NCBI GenBank assembly: GCA_910579605.1
Contig: CAJTUG010000014.1
Coordinates: forward strand, 22,655 to 31,371
DNA length: 8,717 nucleotides
Direction: 5' to 3'
Source: an uncultured Muribaculaceae bacterium
Lineage (GTDB): Bacteria; Bacteroidota; Bacteroidia; Bacteroidales; Muribaculaceae
Both the position numbers and the translations under genes were made by a program. Shown in pieces: positions 1 to 6,524 of the stretch. Position 1 is the stretch's first letter, and every line of letters starts with the position of its first letter. Below the pieces are notes generated by a model. That model saw nothing but the letters and a program-made list of their open reading frames with translations. It searched no databases and was not told where the DNA came from.

Positions 1-585
1 AGGGCATGGATATGTACTCCCTTCAAGTTTGGGATTTAGGATTGCCACGGCGGGTGGTAACTCGTCGTCGGGCATATGGTGGTCGCAGATAATAAAATCT
101 ATGCCCCTTTCTGCTGCATACTTTATCTCGTCGATAGCTTTGATGCCGCAATCCAGGATTATTACAAGTGATACTCCTTGTTCTGCCACGTAATCAATAC
201 TCTTGCGCGATATCCCATAACCTTCTTCGTAGCGTGTGGGAATATAAAAATCAAGTTCGGAGTAGAAATTTTGCAAGTAACGGTAAACGAGTGCAACAGC
301 TGTTGTCCCGTCCACATCGTAGTCGCCATATACCATGATTTTTTCTTTACTGCCCATGGCGCGATTGAGCCTTTCCACTGCCTTGTCCATGTCGGGCATA
401 AGGAACGGGTCGTGCAAATCTCGTAACGACGGGTGAAAAAATTTTTCGGCGGCATCGATTGTGGTAATCCCCCGCTGTACCAACAAGTCGCTAATAGGAG
501 AGCAGTTTGCAAAGCGCCGCGCAAGTTCTGCGCCAAGCTTCTGCTCTTCGGTGGTGAGCGACGGGTAATTCCATTTTCGTGTCAT
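1..585 (-). CDS. recJ: Single-stranded-DNA-specific exonuclease RecJ, N-terminal part (runs off left edge)
   Basis: RecJ is a 5'-3' single-strand DNA exonuclease of the DHH phosphoesterase family, used in recombinational and mismatch repair in the cytoplasm. The minus-strand frame from the ATG at 585 stays open to base 1, giving 195 residues of a family that is usually about 570. Metal-binding motifs are visible in order: DYDVDG at residues 88-93, DCG at 145-147 and DHH at 168-170, the last within CDHHMPDDELPP. The N-terminus (MTRKWNY, then a segment ending in FFHPSL and DPFLMPDMDKA) is also typical of RecJ. The start is preceded by an A-rich leader with no Shine-Dalgarno sequence. The DHHA1 and OB-fold portions lie outside the window. 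Recognition is firm; completeness cannot be judged. Confidence 0.95.
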   Translation of the reverse strand, partial: MTRKWNYPSLTTEEQKLGAELARRFANCSPISDLLVQRGITTIDAAEKFFHPSLRDLHDPFLMPDMDKAVERLNRAMGSKEKIMVYGDYDVDGTTAVALVYRYLQNFYSELDFYIPTRYEEGYGISRKSIDYVAEQGVSLVIILDCGIKAIDEIKYAAERGIDFIICDHHMPDDELPPAVAILNPKLEGSTYPCP

Positions 586-750
586 TTATATGTTTTTTTA
601 TTTTTTTAGCACAAAAAGAGCAATTCGCTTTTGTCTGACTATGGTGTCTGATATAGATCTCTCGGTAGGCATCCTCTGCAATTAGTTAAAATACAAATAA
701 TTGATGATTAATAGCCTGACTGGCAGATACTATATAAGCAAATTACTCTA

Positions 751-782
751 CAAAGATACACAAAAATGCCCGAAAAAGCAAC
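751..782 (-). promoter_or_regulatory. Candidate Bacteroidota promoter for recJ
   Basis: Read on the minus strand, 758-751 is TATCTTTG, a perfect TAnnTTTG -7 element. Twenty nucleotides upstream of it, 782-779 reads GTTG, matching three of four bases of the -33 TTTG. Transcription would begin near 744, leaving a leader of about 160 nt before the recJ ATG at 585. I see no tRNA, riboswitch or convincing small ORF in that leader. The 233-bp gap between the hydrolase and recJ is otherwise AT-rich and featureless. Confidence 0.4.
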
Positions 783-818
783 ACAATCTCAGTAGTTGAG
801 CATGGAAATAGGGAAAAA

Positions 819-1568
819 CTAAGCTTTCAAAACTTTGAGAATTGTCTCTACAACATAGTCATGTATGATTTCCTCTGAAAGTCTGTGACCACCAACAAAA
901 ATCATTTTGTTGGTGTAGTGCATGTCGTATTCGTTTTGGCAATTTACAACATCGTCGTCTGTGCCAAATAGGCCATAGGTAATTGACTTTTCTTTTTCTG
1001 TTATATTGTTGAACTGTCCTTTCTCTATTTGAAAATAGGCGTCGCAGAGAGATTGCGTAACCATAAACTCCGTAGCGCCGTTATTGCGCTGTTTGTAAAA
1101 AGGTACAATTCCTATTTTCTTGCGCATAGATTCGGATACGTGAAAAGATGGGTTCACAAGCACCTTGGGTACGCCTTTAAGTTTTTGGCAAAACATGCCT
1201 CCCATTGATGTTCCAATTGCAACATCAATTTTCTCGCGTTTTACAATGTTGTGTAATAATGTAAGGGTTTCAATTGGATCAATAGGAAGATCGGGAGAAA
1301 AGACTTTGCTTTTTGGAAAGTATTTTTGGATGCAAGACGCAGTATTAGAGTTGCCAGAAGACGCGAACCCATGTACATAAAGGATTCGAGCCTCTAAATT
1401 TAGCCGCTCATGTAGAAATTCTTGAGCTTCCTTTTCGTGACGTTGGATTTCAAAAGGATTGTCGGGATCAACTCCACGCATGTTACCTCGCGATGCGGTA
1501 GACTTGAGATGAGCTTTCATGCGACGTAGGAATTCATCGTTATCCATATCTTTATCTTTGTTGCCCAT
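819..1568 (-). CDS. YqiA-like alpha/beta-hydrolase (putative esterase) with N-terminal extension
   Basis: The 249-residue protein has a small alpha/beta-hydrolase core resembling the YqiA/UPF0227 esterases. ILYVHGFASSG at residues 62-72 is the first strand plus oxyanion-hole loop. VAIGTSMGG at 116-124 is the nucleophile elbow, with Ser121. FGTDDDVV at 201-208 supplies the likely acid, and GGH at 226-228 supplies His228, so the Ser-Asp-His order is complete. E. coli YqiA starts almost directly at the LYLHGF strand, so the first 58 or so charged residues (DKDMDNDEFLRRMKAHLK and onward) are extra. A later start is possible at Met17 or Met30. The substrate is unknown. No signal peptide is seen, so it is probably cytoplasmic. 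It is transcribed away from the oxalate operon and need not be related to it. Confidence 0.8.
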   Translation of the reverse strand: MGNKDKDMDNDEFLRRMKAHLKSTASRGNMRGVDPDNPFEIQRHEKEAQEFLHERLNLEARILYVHGFASSGNSNTASCIQKYFPKSKVFSPDLPIDPIETLTLLHNIVKREKIDVAIGTSMGGMFCQKLKGVPKVLVNPSFHVSESMRKKIGIVPFYKQRNNGATEFMVTQSLCDAYFQIEKGQFNNITEKEKSITYGLFGTDDDVVNCQNEYDMHYTNKMIFVGGHRLSEEIIHDYVVETILKVLKA

Positions 1569-1615
1569 GGTATTGGCTTTAGTTGTGTTCTAATTGAATT
1601 GCTTGATATAGTATA

Positions 1616-1623
1616 CAAAAGTA
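1616..1623 (-). promoter_or_regulatory. Candidate -7 element for the YqiA-like hydrolase gene
   Basis: On the minus strand this reads TACTTTTG, a full match to TAnnTTTG, placed 47 nt before the ATG at 1568. No good -33 TTTG is present at the expected distance, so this is a half-promoter call. It overlaps the first of three ACTCAA repeats. Confidence 0.35.
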
Positions 1624-1688
1624 CTCAAAAAATTGCGGATTTTTTACGCTGACTCAATAAAAATGTTAGTTACTCGGTAACTCAATAA
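1623..1688. repeat. Three regularly spaced ACTCAAnAA direct repeats
   Basis: ACTCAAAAA occurs at 1623-1631, and ACTCAATAA at 1652-1660 and again at 1680-1688. Start-to-start spacings are 29 and 28 bp. They lie between the divergent hydrolase and oxalate promoters, upstream of the latter. They may be binding sites for a regulator, but short AT-rich words recur by chance in such DNA. Confidence 0.35.
1668..1682. promoter_or_regulatory. 15-bp inverted repeat, possible operator
   Basis: AGTTAC-TCG-GTAACT is a perfect pair of 6-bp arms around a 3-bp centre. It sits about 80 bp upstream of the oxalate operon -33 box, where an activator or distal repressor could bind. It overlaps the third ACTCAA repeat. 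Confidence 0.3.
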
Positions 1689-1711
1689 TCCTCAGAAAGC
1701 CAAAGTAAATA

Positions 1712-1732
1712 TCTTGAATAGCAAAATCAAGA
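1712..1732. promoter_or_regulatory. Inverted repeat TCTTGA-N9-TCAAGA upstream of the oxalate promoter
   Basis: There are perfect 6-bp arms at 1712-1717 and 1727-1732 with a 9-bp spacer, so the half-sites are 15 bp apart. The nearer end is 31 bp upstream of the -33 element, a usual place for an activator site. No regulator gene in the window points to a partner. Confidence 0.3.
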
Positions 1733-1763
1733 AAAAAATTGTGCGTTTTTTCTCTTGGTTTAA

Positions 1764-1796
1764 TTTGGCGATAACCGATAAAAATGAGTAATTTTG
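1764..1796 (+). promoter_or_regulatory. Oxalate operon promoter (Bacteroidota -33/-7 type)
   Basis: TTTG at 1764-1767 and TAATTTTG at 1789-1796 are both full matches to the Bacteroidota housekeeping-sigma consensus TTTG / TAnnTTTG. The 21-nt spacer is within the usual 19-21 range. Transcription should start near 1803, giving a leader of about 47 nt before the ATG at 1850. This is the best promoter in the window, and no comparable one appears ahead of the next three genes. Confidence 0.8.
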
Positions 1797-1819
1797 CGCA
1801 AAATAAATCTTAAACCGAT
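1773..1819 (+). repeat. AACCGAT direct repeat flanking the -7 box
   Basis: AACCGAT occurs at 1773-1779, inside the promoter spacer, and again at 1813-1819, just after the expected transcription start. The copies are 40 bp apart, close to four helical turns, so they would face the same side of the DNA. This is a possible regulator pair; chance is not excluded. Confidence 0.25.
1791..1804. promoter_or_regulatory. Perfect 14-bp palindrome over -7 box and start site, candidate operator
   Basis: ATTTTGCGCAAAAT is perfectly self-complementary. It covers the last six bases of the -7 element and the expected transcription start near 1803. A dimeric repressor bound here would block RNA polymerase, which fits substrate-induced control of an oxalate operon. 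The protein that would bind is not encoded in the window. Confidence 0.5.
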
Positions 1820-1849
1820 CATTCACATAATTAAAACCCTAAAATACCA

Positions 1850-3214
1850 ATGAGAAAAGAAAAGACGGCGCAAGCCGGAAAGGGAAATATCGTGGCTATT
1901 GTGGCCATGTTCTTCCTATTTGCAATGATTTCGTTTGTTACTAATTTGGCTGCCCCTATAGGCACAATCTGGAAAAACAATTACGCATGGTCTGGTATGC
2001 TCGGAAATATGATGAATTTCATGGCATATCTTTTTATGGGTATCCCTGCAGGCAATCTCCTTGTTAAAATCGGATACAAAAAGACTGCTCTTTCGGCAAT
2101 GGTTGTCGGTATTATAGGCCTCCTGTTGCAATGGCTTTCAAGTGTCGTTGGTGCAGAAACCGCTGTTTTCTCCGTGAGTAATCAGGCCGTAACTCTCAAT
2201 TTCCTAATCTATTTGCTTGGTGCATTCATTTGCGGCTTTTGCGTTTGTATGCTCAATACGGTAGTTAACCCTATGCTTAATCTTCTTGGTGGAGGCGGAA
2301 ACCGTGGCAACCAGCTCATTCAGAGCGGTGGCGCTCTCAATTCGCTTGCCGGTACTTTGACTCCGCTCTTTGTGGGTATGCTGATCGGGCAAGTCACAGC
2401 CGATACAAATATGGGCAATGTGGCACCTTTGTTGTGGATAGCCATGGGCGTATTTGTGTTTGCATTCATCGTTATTTCTTTCGTAGCGATGCCAGAGCCA
2501 CACCTCAACAAAGGAAACGTTAAAAAAGAGAAATCCAAATATAGTCCCTGGAATTTCCGTCATACTGTTCTTGGTGTTATTGGCATCTTCTTCTATGTAG
2601 GCATAGAAGTTGGAATTCCTGGAGTCCTCATTTTCTATCTAAGCGATTCAGCTGCCTCTGGCATTGAGGTAAATGCAACAGCTGTTGCTGGCGGTGTCGC
2701 TGCGATATATTGGCTTCTCATGCTTGTCGGGCGTTTGGTGTCAAGCGTAATATCCGGCAAAGTCTCCAGCCGTACACAGCTCATTGTTGTCAGTGTTGCT
2801 GCCATTTTCCTTGTATGTCTTGCAATATTCTTGCCATCCGATATCCGCGTGGATATGCCGGCTTATAGCGCAGCCGATGGTTTCACAACGGCTCAAGTTC
2901 CTGCAAAAGCAATGTTCTTAGTACTCTGTGGCCTCTGCACATCTGTAATGTGGGGTGGAATTTTCAATCTTGCCGTAGAAGGCCTTGGAAAATACACCGC
3001 GCAAGCTTCTGGTATTTTCATGATGATGGTGTTCGGCGGCGGCGTAATGCCTTTTATTCAAAATTTCATTGCCGATTCTGTCGGTTATATGGCTTCATAT
3101 TGGCTTGTAGTTGCAATGCTTGCCTACCTTCTCTTCTATGCTCTTGTAGGCAGCAAGAATGTTAATAAAAACATCCCTGTAGACGATGTGACTCCAGACC
3201 CTCGCGACCTCTAA
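1850..3214 (+). CDS. FucP/FHS-type MFS transporter, putative oxalate/formate carrier
   Basis: This is a 454-residue, roughly 12-helix major facilitator protein, with TM1 near residues 13-37, TM7 near 237-264 and TM12 near 413-435, and a charged central loop at 214-236. It resembles the fucose:H+ symporter (FHS) group. FMGIPAGNLLVKIGYKK at 62-78, NPMLNLLGGGGNRGNQL at 140-156, LNSLAG at 163-168, YVGIEVG at 249-255 and the GIFNLAVEGLG...FGGGV stretch at 370-399 have FucP counterparts. It does not resemble the OFA-type antiporter OxlT. Aligned from memory to E. coli FucP, Asp46 falls on Asn32 and Glu135 on Asn136, so the known proton-coupling acids look absent. It is first in the operon and precedes frc by 131 bp. 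Oxalate uptake or oxalate/formate exchange is inferred from context; a sugar substrate cannot be excluded. Confidence 0.8.
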   Translation: MRKEKTAQAGKGNIVAIVAMFFLFAMISFVTNLAAPIGTIWKNNYAWSGMLGNMMNFMAYLFMGIPAGNLLVKIGYKKTALSAMVVGIIGLLLQWLSSVVGAETAVFSVSNQAVTLNFLIYLLGAFICGFCVCMLNTVVNPMLNLLGGGGNRGNQLIQSGGALNSLAGTLTPLFVGMLIGQVTADTNMGNVAPLLWIAMGVFVFAFIVISFVAMPEPHLNKGNVKKEKSKYSPWNFRHTVLGVIGIFFYVGIEVGIPGVLIFYLSDSAASGIEVNATAVAGGVAAIYWLLMLVGRLVSSVISGKVSSRTQLIVVSVAAIFLVCLAIFLPSDIRVDMPAYSAADGFTTAQVPAKAMFLVLCGLCTSVMWGGIFNLAVEGLGKYTAQASGIFMMMVFGGGVMPFIQNFIADSVGYMASYWLVVAMLAYLLFYALVGSKNVNKNIPVDDVTPDPRDL

Positions 3215-3217
3215 AAA

Positions 3218-3342
3218 CTATAGTTTAGAGTTTATTCGATCGTAATATATTTTAGCATTTCAAGCCCTGTGGCAGAACTTTCTTGCCGCAGGGCTTGTTG
3301 TATTACCAGAAAGAAATCAAAATACTAACTCTAAACTTATAG
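3218..3342 (+). other. Structured intercistronic RNA ahead of frc (long-range stem)
   Basis: CTATAGTTTAGAGTT at 3218-3232 pairs with AACTCTAAACTTATAG at 3327-3342 over 15 bp, with one bulged base on the 3' arm. The stem encloses the 14-bp hairpin at 3261-3297. The left arm begins 4 nt after the MFS stop codon and the right arm ends 3 nt before the frc ATG. If formed, the stem would hide the region just upstream of the frc start codon. The arms are AT-rich, so stability is moderate. Confidence 0.45.
3261..3297 (+). terminator. Strong hairpin between MFS gene and frc (attenuator or mRNA-stability element)
   Basis: CAAGCCCTGTGGCA pairs with TGCCGCAGGGCTTG over 14 bp, including one G-U, around a 9-nt loop. 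Only a poor T-rich stretch (TTGTATTACC) follows, and no promoter is seen before frc. Partial attenuation or protection of the 3' end of the MFS message is therefore more likely than full termination. Confidence 0.6.
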
Positions 3343-3345
3343 AAA

Positions 3346-4641
3346 ATGAATTACGCACCTCTCCAAGGTATTAAGGTCGTAGATTTCACAAATGTGCAGT
3401 CTGGCCCTTCTTGTACACAGCTCCTCGCATGGCTTGGAGCCGACGTTATTAAAATAGAACGCCCGGGCAGCGGTGATGCTACCCGAAACGAGCTTCAATT
3501 CATGCCCGATGAACCGAGCTACTATTTCTTGCAGCTCAATTCAGATAAAAAATCTCTTACTCTTGATGCCGCAACACCCGACGGTAAAGCTATTCTCACG
3601 AAACTTATCCAGGAATGCGATATCTTTATAGAAAATCTGCACCCTGGTGCAATGGATAAACTTGGATTCAGTTGGGAAGAAGTACACAAAATTAATCCTC
3701 GTTGTATCTACGGTACTATTAAGGGTTTCCCAGTTTCCTCGCGTTTTGCGGATCTGAAAGCTTACGAACCTATTGCACAAGTTACCGCAGGTGCCGCTTC
3801 TACTACCGGTTGGTGGACTGGAGATAATGATGTGCCTACCCAAAGTGGCGCTGCCCTGGGTGATTCAAATACAGGTATGCATATGACGATAGGTATATTA
3901 TCTGCGTTGGTTCAGCGCCAGCACACCGGTGAGGGTGTCTATGTATACCAGTCCATGCATAATGCTTGTTTGAACTTGTGCCGTATTAAGACACGCGACC
4001 AACTTACTCTTGATAAGCTTGGATATCTTACCCAATTCCCGCAGTATCCCGATACTCCTTTTGGCGATTTCGTGCCTCGCTCGGGTAATCAGGAAGGATC
4101 TGGTGTTCTTGGTTGGACTTATGCCTGCAAAGGTGCTCCGCAAGACCCCAATGCTTATGCATACATTATCTTGCAGCGTGGAGAAAAAGATTTCGAACTC
4201 GCATGCAAGGCATTCGGCTTTGAGGATTGGCTCACAAATCCCGATTTCAACACTGCCGACGCCCGAGACAAACATAAACAAGAAATCTACGCACGTATCG
4301 GCGCATGGGCAAAAGATAAAGACAAAATGGAAATTGTCAAGTTATTGTCGCCCGCAGGCGTACCTTGCGGCCCGGTACTTTCCACTAAGGAAATCATGGA
4401 TGATACATCACTCTACGACGGCAATACGCTTGTCAAAATTAACCAAGGTGGAAAAATTGGCGAATTTGTTACCGTCGGTGTTCCTTTCACTCTGTCAAAT
4501 TACCAACCTACATACGGCCCTTGCCCGGATCTTGGCCAAAATACCGAAGAGGTGCTTACTGCCCTTGGATATTCTGCCGAACAGCAAGCTCAGTTTAAAG
4601 CAAACGGTACGACAGCACCGTTGCCCGACGGTAAAATGTAA
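3346..4641 (+). CDS. frc: Formyl-CoA:oxalate CoA-transferase
   Basis: This class III CoA-transferase moves CoA from formyl-CoA to oxalate, giving oxalyl-CoA and formate. The 431 residues match the family's usual length. LQGIKVVDFTNVQSGPSCTQ at 6-25 contains the active-site Gln18, and GADVIKIERPGSGD at 31-44 follows the E. coli YfdW pattern closely. Catalytic Asp173 lies in ALGDSNTGMH (170-179), and Tyr60 and Tyr140 match conserved FRC tyrosines. The domain-swapping CaiB/BaiF fold is expected to form an interlocked dimer. Two differences stand out. The glycine-rich active-site loop, GGGGQ in FRC and YfdW, aligns with EGSGV at 250-254, and the FRC Trp48 position is Glu49. The gene lies between the MFS gene and oxc (85-bp gap to oxc), which supports the oxalate role. 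A related dicarboxylate CoA-transferase activity remains possible because of the loop. Confidence 0.93.
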   Translation: MNYAPLQGIKVVDFTNVQSGPSCTQLLAWLGADVIKIERPGSGDATRNELQFMPDEPSYYFLQLNSDKKSLTLDAATPDGKAILTKLIQECDIFIENLHPGAMDKLGFSWEEVHKINPRCIYGTIKGFPVSSRFADLKAYEPIAQVTAGAASTTGWWTGDNDVPTQSGAALGDSNTGMHMTIGILSALVQRQHTGEGVYVYQSMHNACLNLCRIKTRDQLTLDKLGYLTQFPQYPDTPFGDFVPRSGNQEGSGVLGWTYACKGAPQDPNAYAYIILQRGEKDFELACKAFGFEDWLTNPDFNTADARDKHKQEIYARIGAWAKDKDKMEIVKLLSPAGVPCGPVLSTKEIMDDTSLYDGNTLVKINQGGKIGEFVTVGVPFTLSNYQPTYGPCPDLGQNTEEVLTALGYSAEQQAQFKANGTTAPLPDGKM

Positions 4642-4661
4642 TTCTTAGTAAAAAAATATTA

Positions 4662-4694
4662 GGTGTGCCGAATTTTTATTAATTTCGGCACACC
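4662..4694 (+). terminator. Hairpin between frc and oxc
   Basis: GGTGTGCCGAA at 4662-4672 and TTCGGCACACC at 4684-4694 form a perfect 11-bp stem around an 11-nt AT-rich loop. No U-run follows (ATTATAACTAAC) and no TAnnTTTG box lies between here and the oxc ATG. Read-through with 3'-end stabilisation of the upstream message seems likely. Confidence 0.6.
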
Positions 4695-4726
4695 ATTATA
4701 ACTAACATTAAAAACACTTAAGCTAA

Positions 4727-6460
4727 ATGGCTACAACAAATACTACTCCCGCTGCTCCAAGTTATCCGGCTCAGGTTACTGGTATGGACATTTTGGTGCG
4801 TGCATTAAAAATGGTGGGTATAGACACTATGTATGGTTTGGTGGGCATCCCTGTTACAGAACTGGCCTACCTGGCACAAGGACGGGGAATCCGTTTTATA
4901 AGCTTCCGTCACGAACAACAAGCAGGTATGGCTGCGGCAACTCATGGTTATGTTACTGGCAAACCAGGTGTCCTGCTCACGGTCTCATCTCTTGGTTTTA
5001 TGAACGGACTTACAGCGACTGCCAATGCTACGGTTAACTGCTATCCTATGATTCAGATTTCTGGTTCAAGTGTTCGTGAGCCTATAGATCTTGAACAAGG
5101 TACATATGAGGGTCTTGACCAGCTTAATATTGCAAAACCAGTTGTAAAAGCTGCCTATAGGGTTAATAAACCAGAAGATATCCCTACTGCGGTTGTACGC
5201 GCATATCGTGCTGCAATTTCTGGTCGTCCTGGCGGTGTTTATCTTGATGTCACCACCCCATGCCTTGGCGCTATCATGAACCACGACGACGCCGAGAAAT
5301 TATTCTACCAGCCTGTGGATCTTCAACCCTCTATGCCGCCTGCACAAGAAGCCGTTAAACGAGCCGTAGAACTTATAGCTTCGGCAAAGAAACCTTGCTT
5401 CCTTTTTGGAAAAGGCGCAGCTTTTGCTCAAGTAGAAGGCAAACTCAAAAAGTTGGTTGAAATGACAGGTATTCCATATTATCCGATGTCTATGGCCAAA
5501 GGCATTTTGCCCGATAATGGACCTCTTAGCGTTATTTCTTGTCGTTCTACGATAATGGAAGATGCAGATGTTGTCGTCCTTGTAGGGGCACGTCTTAATT
5601 GGTTGCTAAGTCGCGGACATGGTAAATGGAGCCCTGATACTAAGTTCGTTCAACTCGATATTGATCCTACGGAAATTGATTGCAACCGGCCAATCGCTGC
5701 TCCTGTAATAGGCGACTTGGCAAGCTCTCTTGATGCCATTATAGATTTGCTCCCACAGTATAAACTTGAAATGGATTCTCAATGGGTTCCATCTTTACAA
5801 AAGGAAAGCGCAGAGAAAAACGAAAAATTCAAAGAACGTCTTTCTGCAAATGCCTCTGTAAACCCAATGGATCATTGGACAGCTCTTGGCGCAATCAAAC
5901 CTATCCTTGAAAGTAACCCCGATGTTATTCTTGTCAACGAAGGCGCAAATACACTCGACGATACCCGAGATTCTATAGACATGTCTTTGCCGCGTCACCG
6001 CATAGATTGTGCCACATGGGCAATTATGGGCATGGGCATAGGTTCTGCTATAGGGGCCGCTGTAGGCACAGGTAAATCGGTAGTCGCCATTGAAGGCGAT
6101 AGCGCTTTTGGATTCTCAGGAATGGATTTCTCCACCATATGCCGGTTCAAACTCCCTGTCACCGTTGTTATTTTTAATAACGGTGGTATATATAATGGCG
6201 TTGGGGTAAATATGGGCAAAGACGGAGATCCCGCTCCTACTACTTTGGACGTTAGGGCTCGCTACGATAAACTCGCCGATGCTTTCGGTGCTAAATCGTA
6301 CTATGTGACTACACCACAGGAATTGACGGCTGCTCTCACAGAAGCTATCGCATCTAAAGCTCCAGCACTTATAGATGTGCAGCTTGGTGCCGATTCCGGT
6401 AAAGAGTCCGGTCATATTGGTTATCTCAATCCCACTCCGCTTGAAACCATCACCGTATAA
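4727..6460 (+). CDS. oxc: Oxalyl-CoA decarboxylase
   Basis: This thiamine-diphosphate enzyme decarboxylates oxalyl-CoA to formyl-CoA and CO2, completing the cycle with Frc. The length of 577 residues is normal for the family. The N-terminal Pyr domain has DTMYGLVGIP at 33-42 and the ThDP-activating Glu63 in FRHEQQAG. GTYEGLDQLN at 125-134 carries the Tyr-Glu pair (127-128) of the active site. The middle domain includes the GKGAA and GARLNWLL segments. The PP domain has the metal/ThDP motif from GDS at 457-459 to NN at 484-485, then GGIY with Tyr489. The C-terminal ESGHIGYLN (560-568) is the substrate-closing tail, with His as in E. coli YfdU rather than the Arg of Oxalobacter OXC. No key residue is missing. 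It is 85 bp after frc and 64 bp before the AEC permease. Confidence 0.96.
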   Translation: MATTNTTPAAPSYPAQVTGMDILVRALKMVGIDTMYGLVGIPVTELAYLAQGRGIRFISFRHEQQAGMAAATHGYVTGKPGVLLTVSSLGFMNGLTATANATVNCYPMIQISGSSVREPIDLEQGTYEGLDQLNIAKPVVKAAYRVNKPEDIPTAVVRAYRAAISGRPGGVYLDVTTPCLGAIMNHDDAEKLFYQPVDLQPSMPPAQEAVKRAVELIASAKKPCFLFGKGAAFAQVEGKLKKLVEMTGIPYYPMSMAKGILPDNGPLSVISCRSTIMEDADVVVLVGARLNWLLSRGHGKWSPDTKFVQLDIDPTEIDCNRPIAAPVIGDLASSLDAIIDLLPQYKLEMDSQWVPSLQKESAEKNEKFKERLSANASVNPMDHWTALGAIKPILESNPDVILVNEGANTLDDTRDSIDMSLPRHRIDCATWAIMGMGIGSAIGAAVGTGKSVVAIEGDSAFGFSGMDFSTICRFKLPVTVVIFNNGGIYNGVGVNMGKDGDPAPTTLDVRARYDKLADAFGAKSYYVTTPQELTAALTEAIASKAPALIDVQLGADSGKESGHIGYLNPTPLETITV

Positions 6461-6470
6461 TTTATAAATA

Positions 6471-6497
6471 ATCCGGCCGACGTCGAGCCGGCCGGAT
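6471..6497 (+). terminator. GC-rich hairpin between oxc and the AEC permease gene
   Basis: ATCCGGCCG at 6471-6479 pairs with CGGCCGGAT at 6489-6497 over 9 bp, with a 9-nt loop. It starts 10 nt after the oxc stop and fills much of a 64-bp gap. No poly-U tail or new promoter follows, so the permease gene is probably still read from the upstream promoter, perhaps at a reduced level. Confidence 0.6.
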
Positions 6498-6524
6498 ATA
6501 CTATTACCTAACAACTCTTTATTT

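Noticed and set aside
162..536. Open frames on both strands within the RecJ region
   Set aside because: They overlap the clear RecJ frame with its DYDVDG and DHH motifs. The real frame lacks a stop only because it leaves the window.
4010..4648. 212-codon plus-strand frame inside frc
   Set aside because: It is an alternative frame of frc with low-complexity translation. Frc has full-length conservation in its own frame.
6412..6441. Oxc C-terminal His563 in place of the Oxalobacter Arg555 as a defect
   Set aside because: E. coli YfdU, an active oxalyl-CoA decarboxylase, also has His in ESGHI, as far as I recall, so it is a normal variant.
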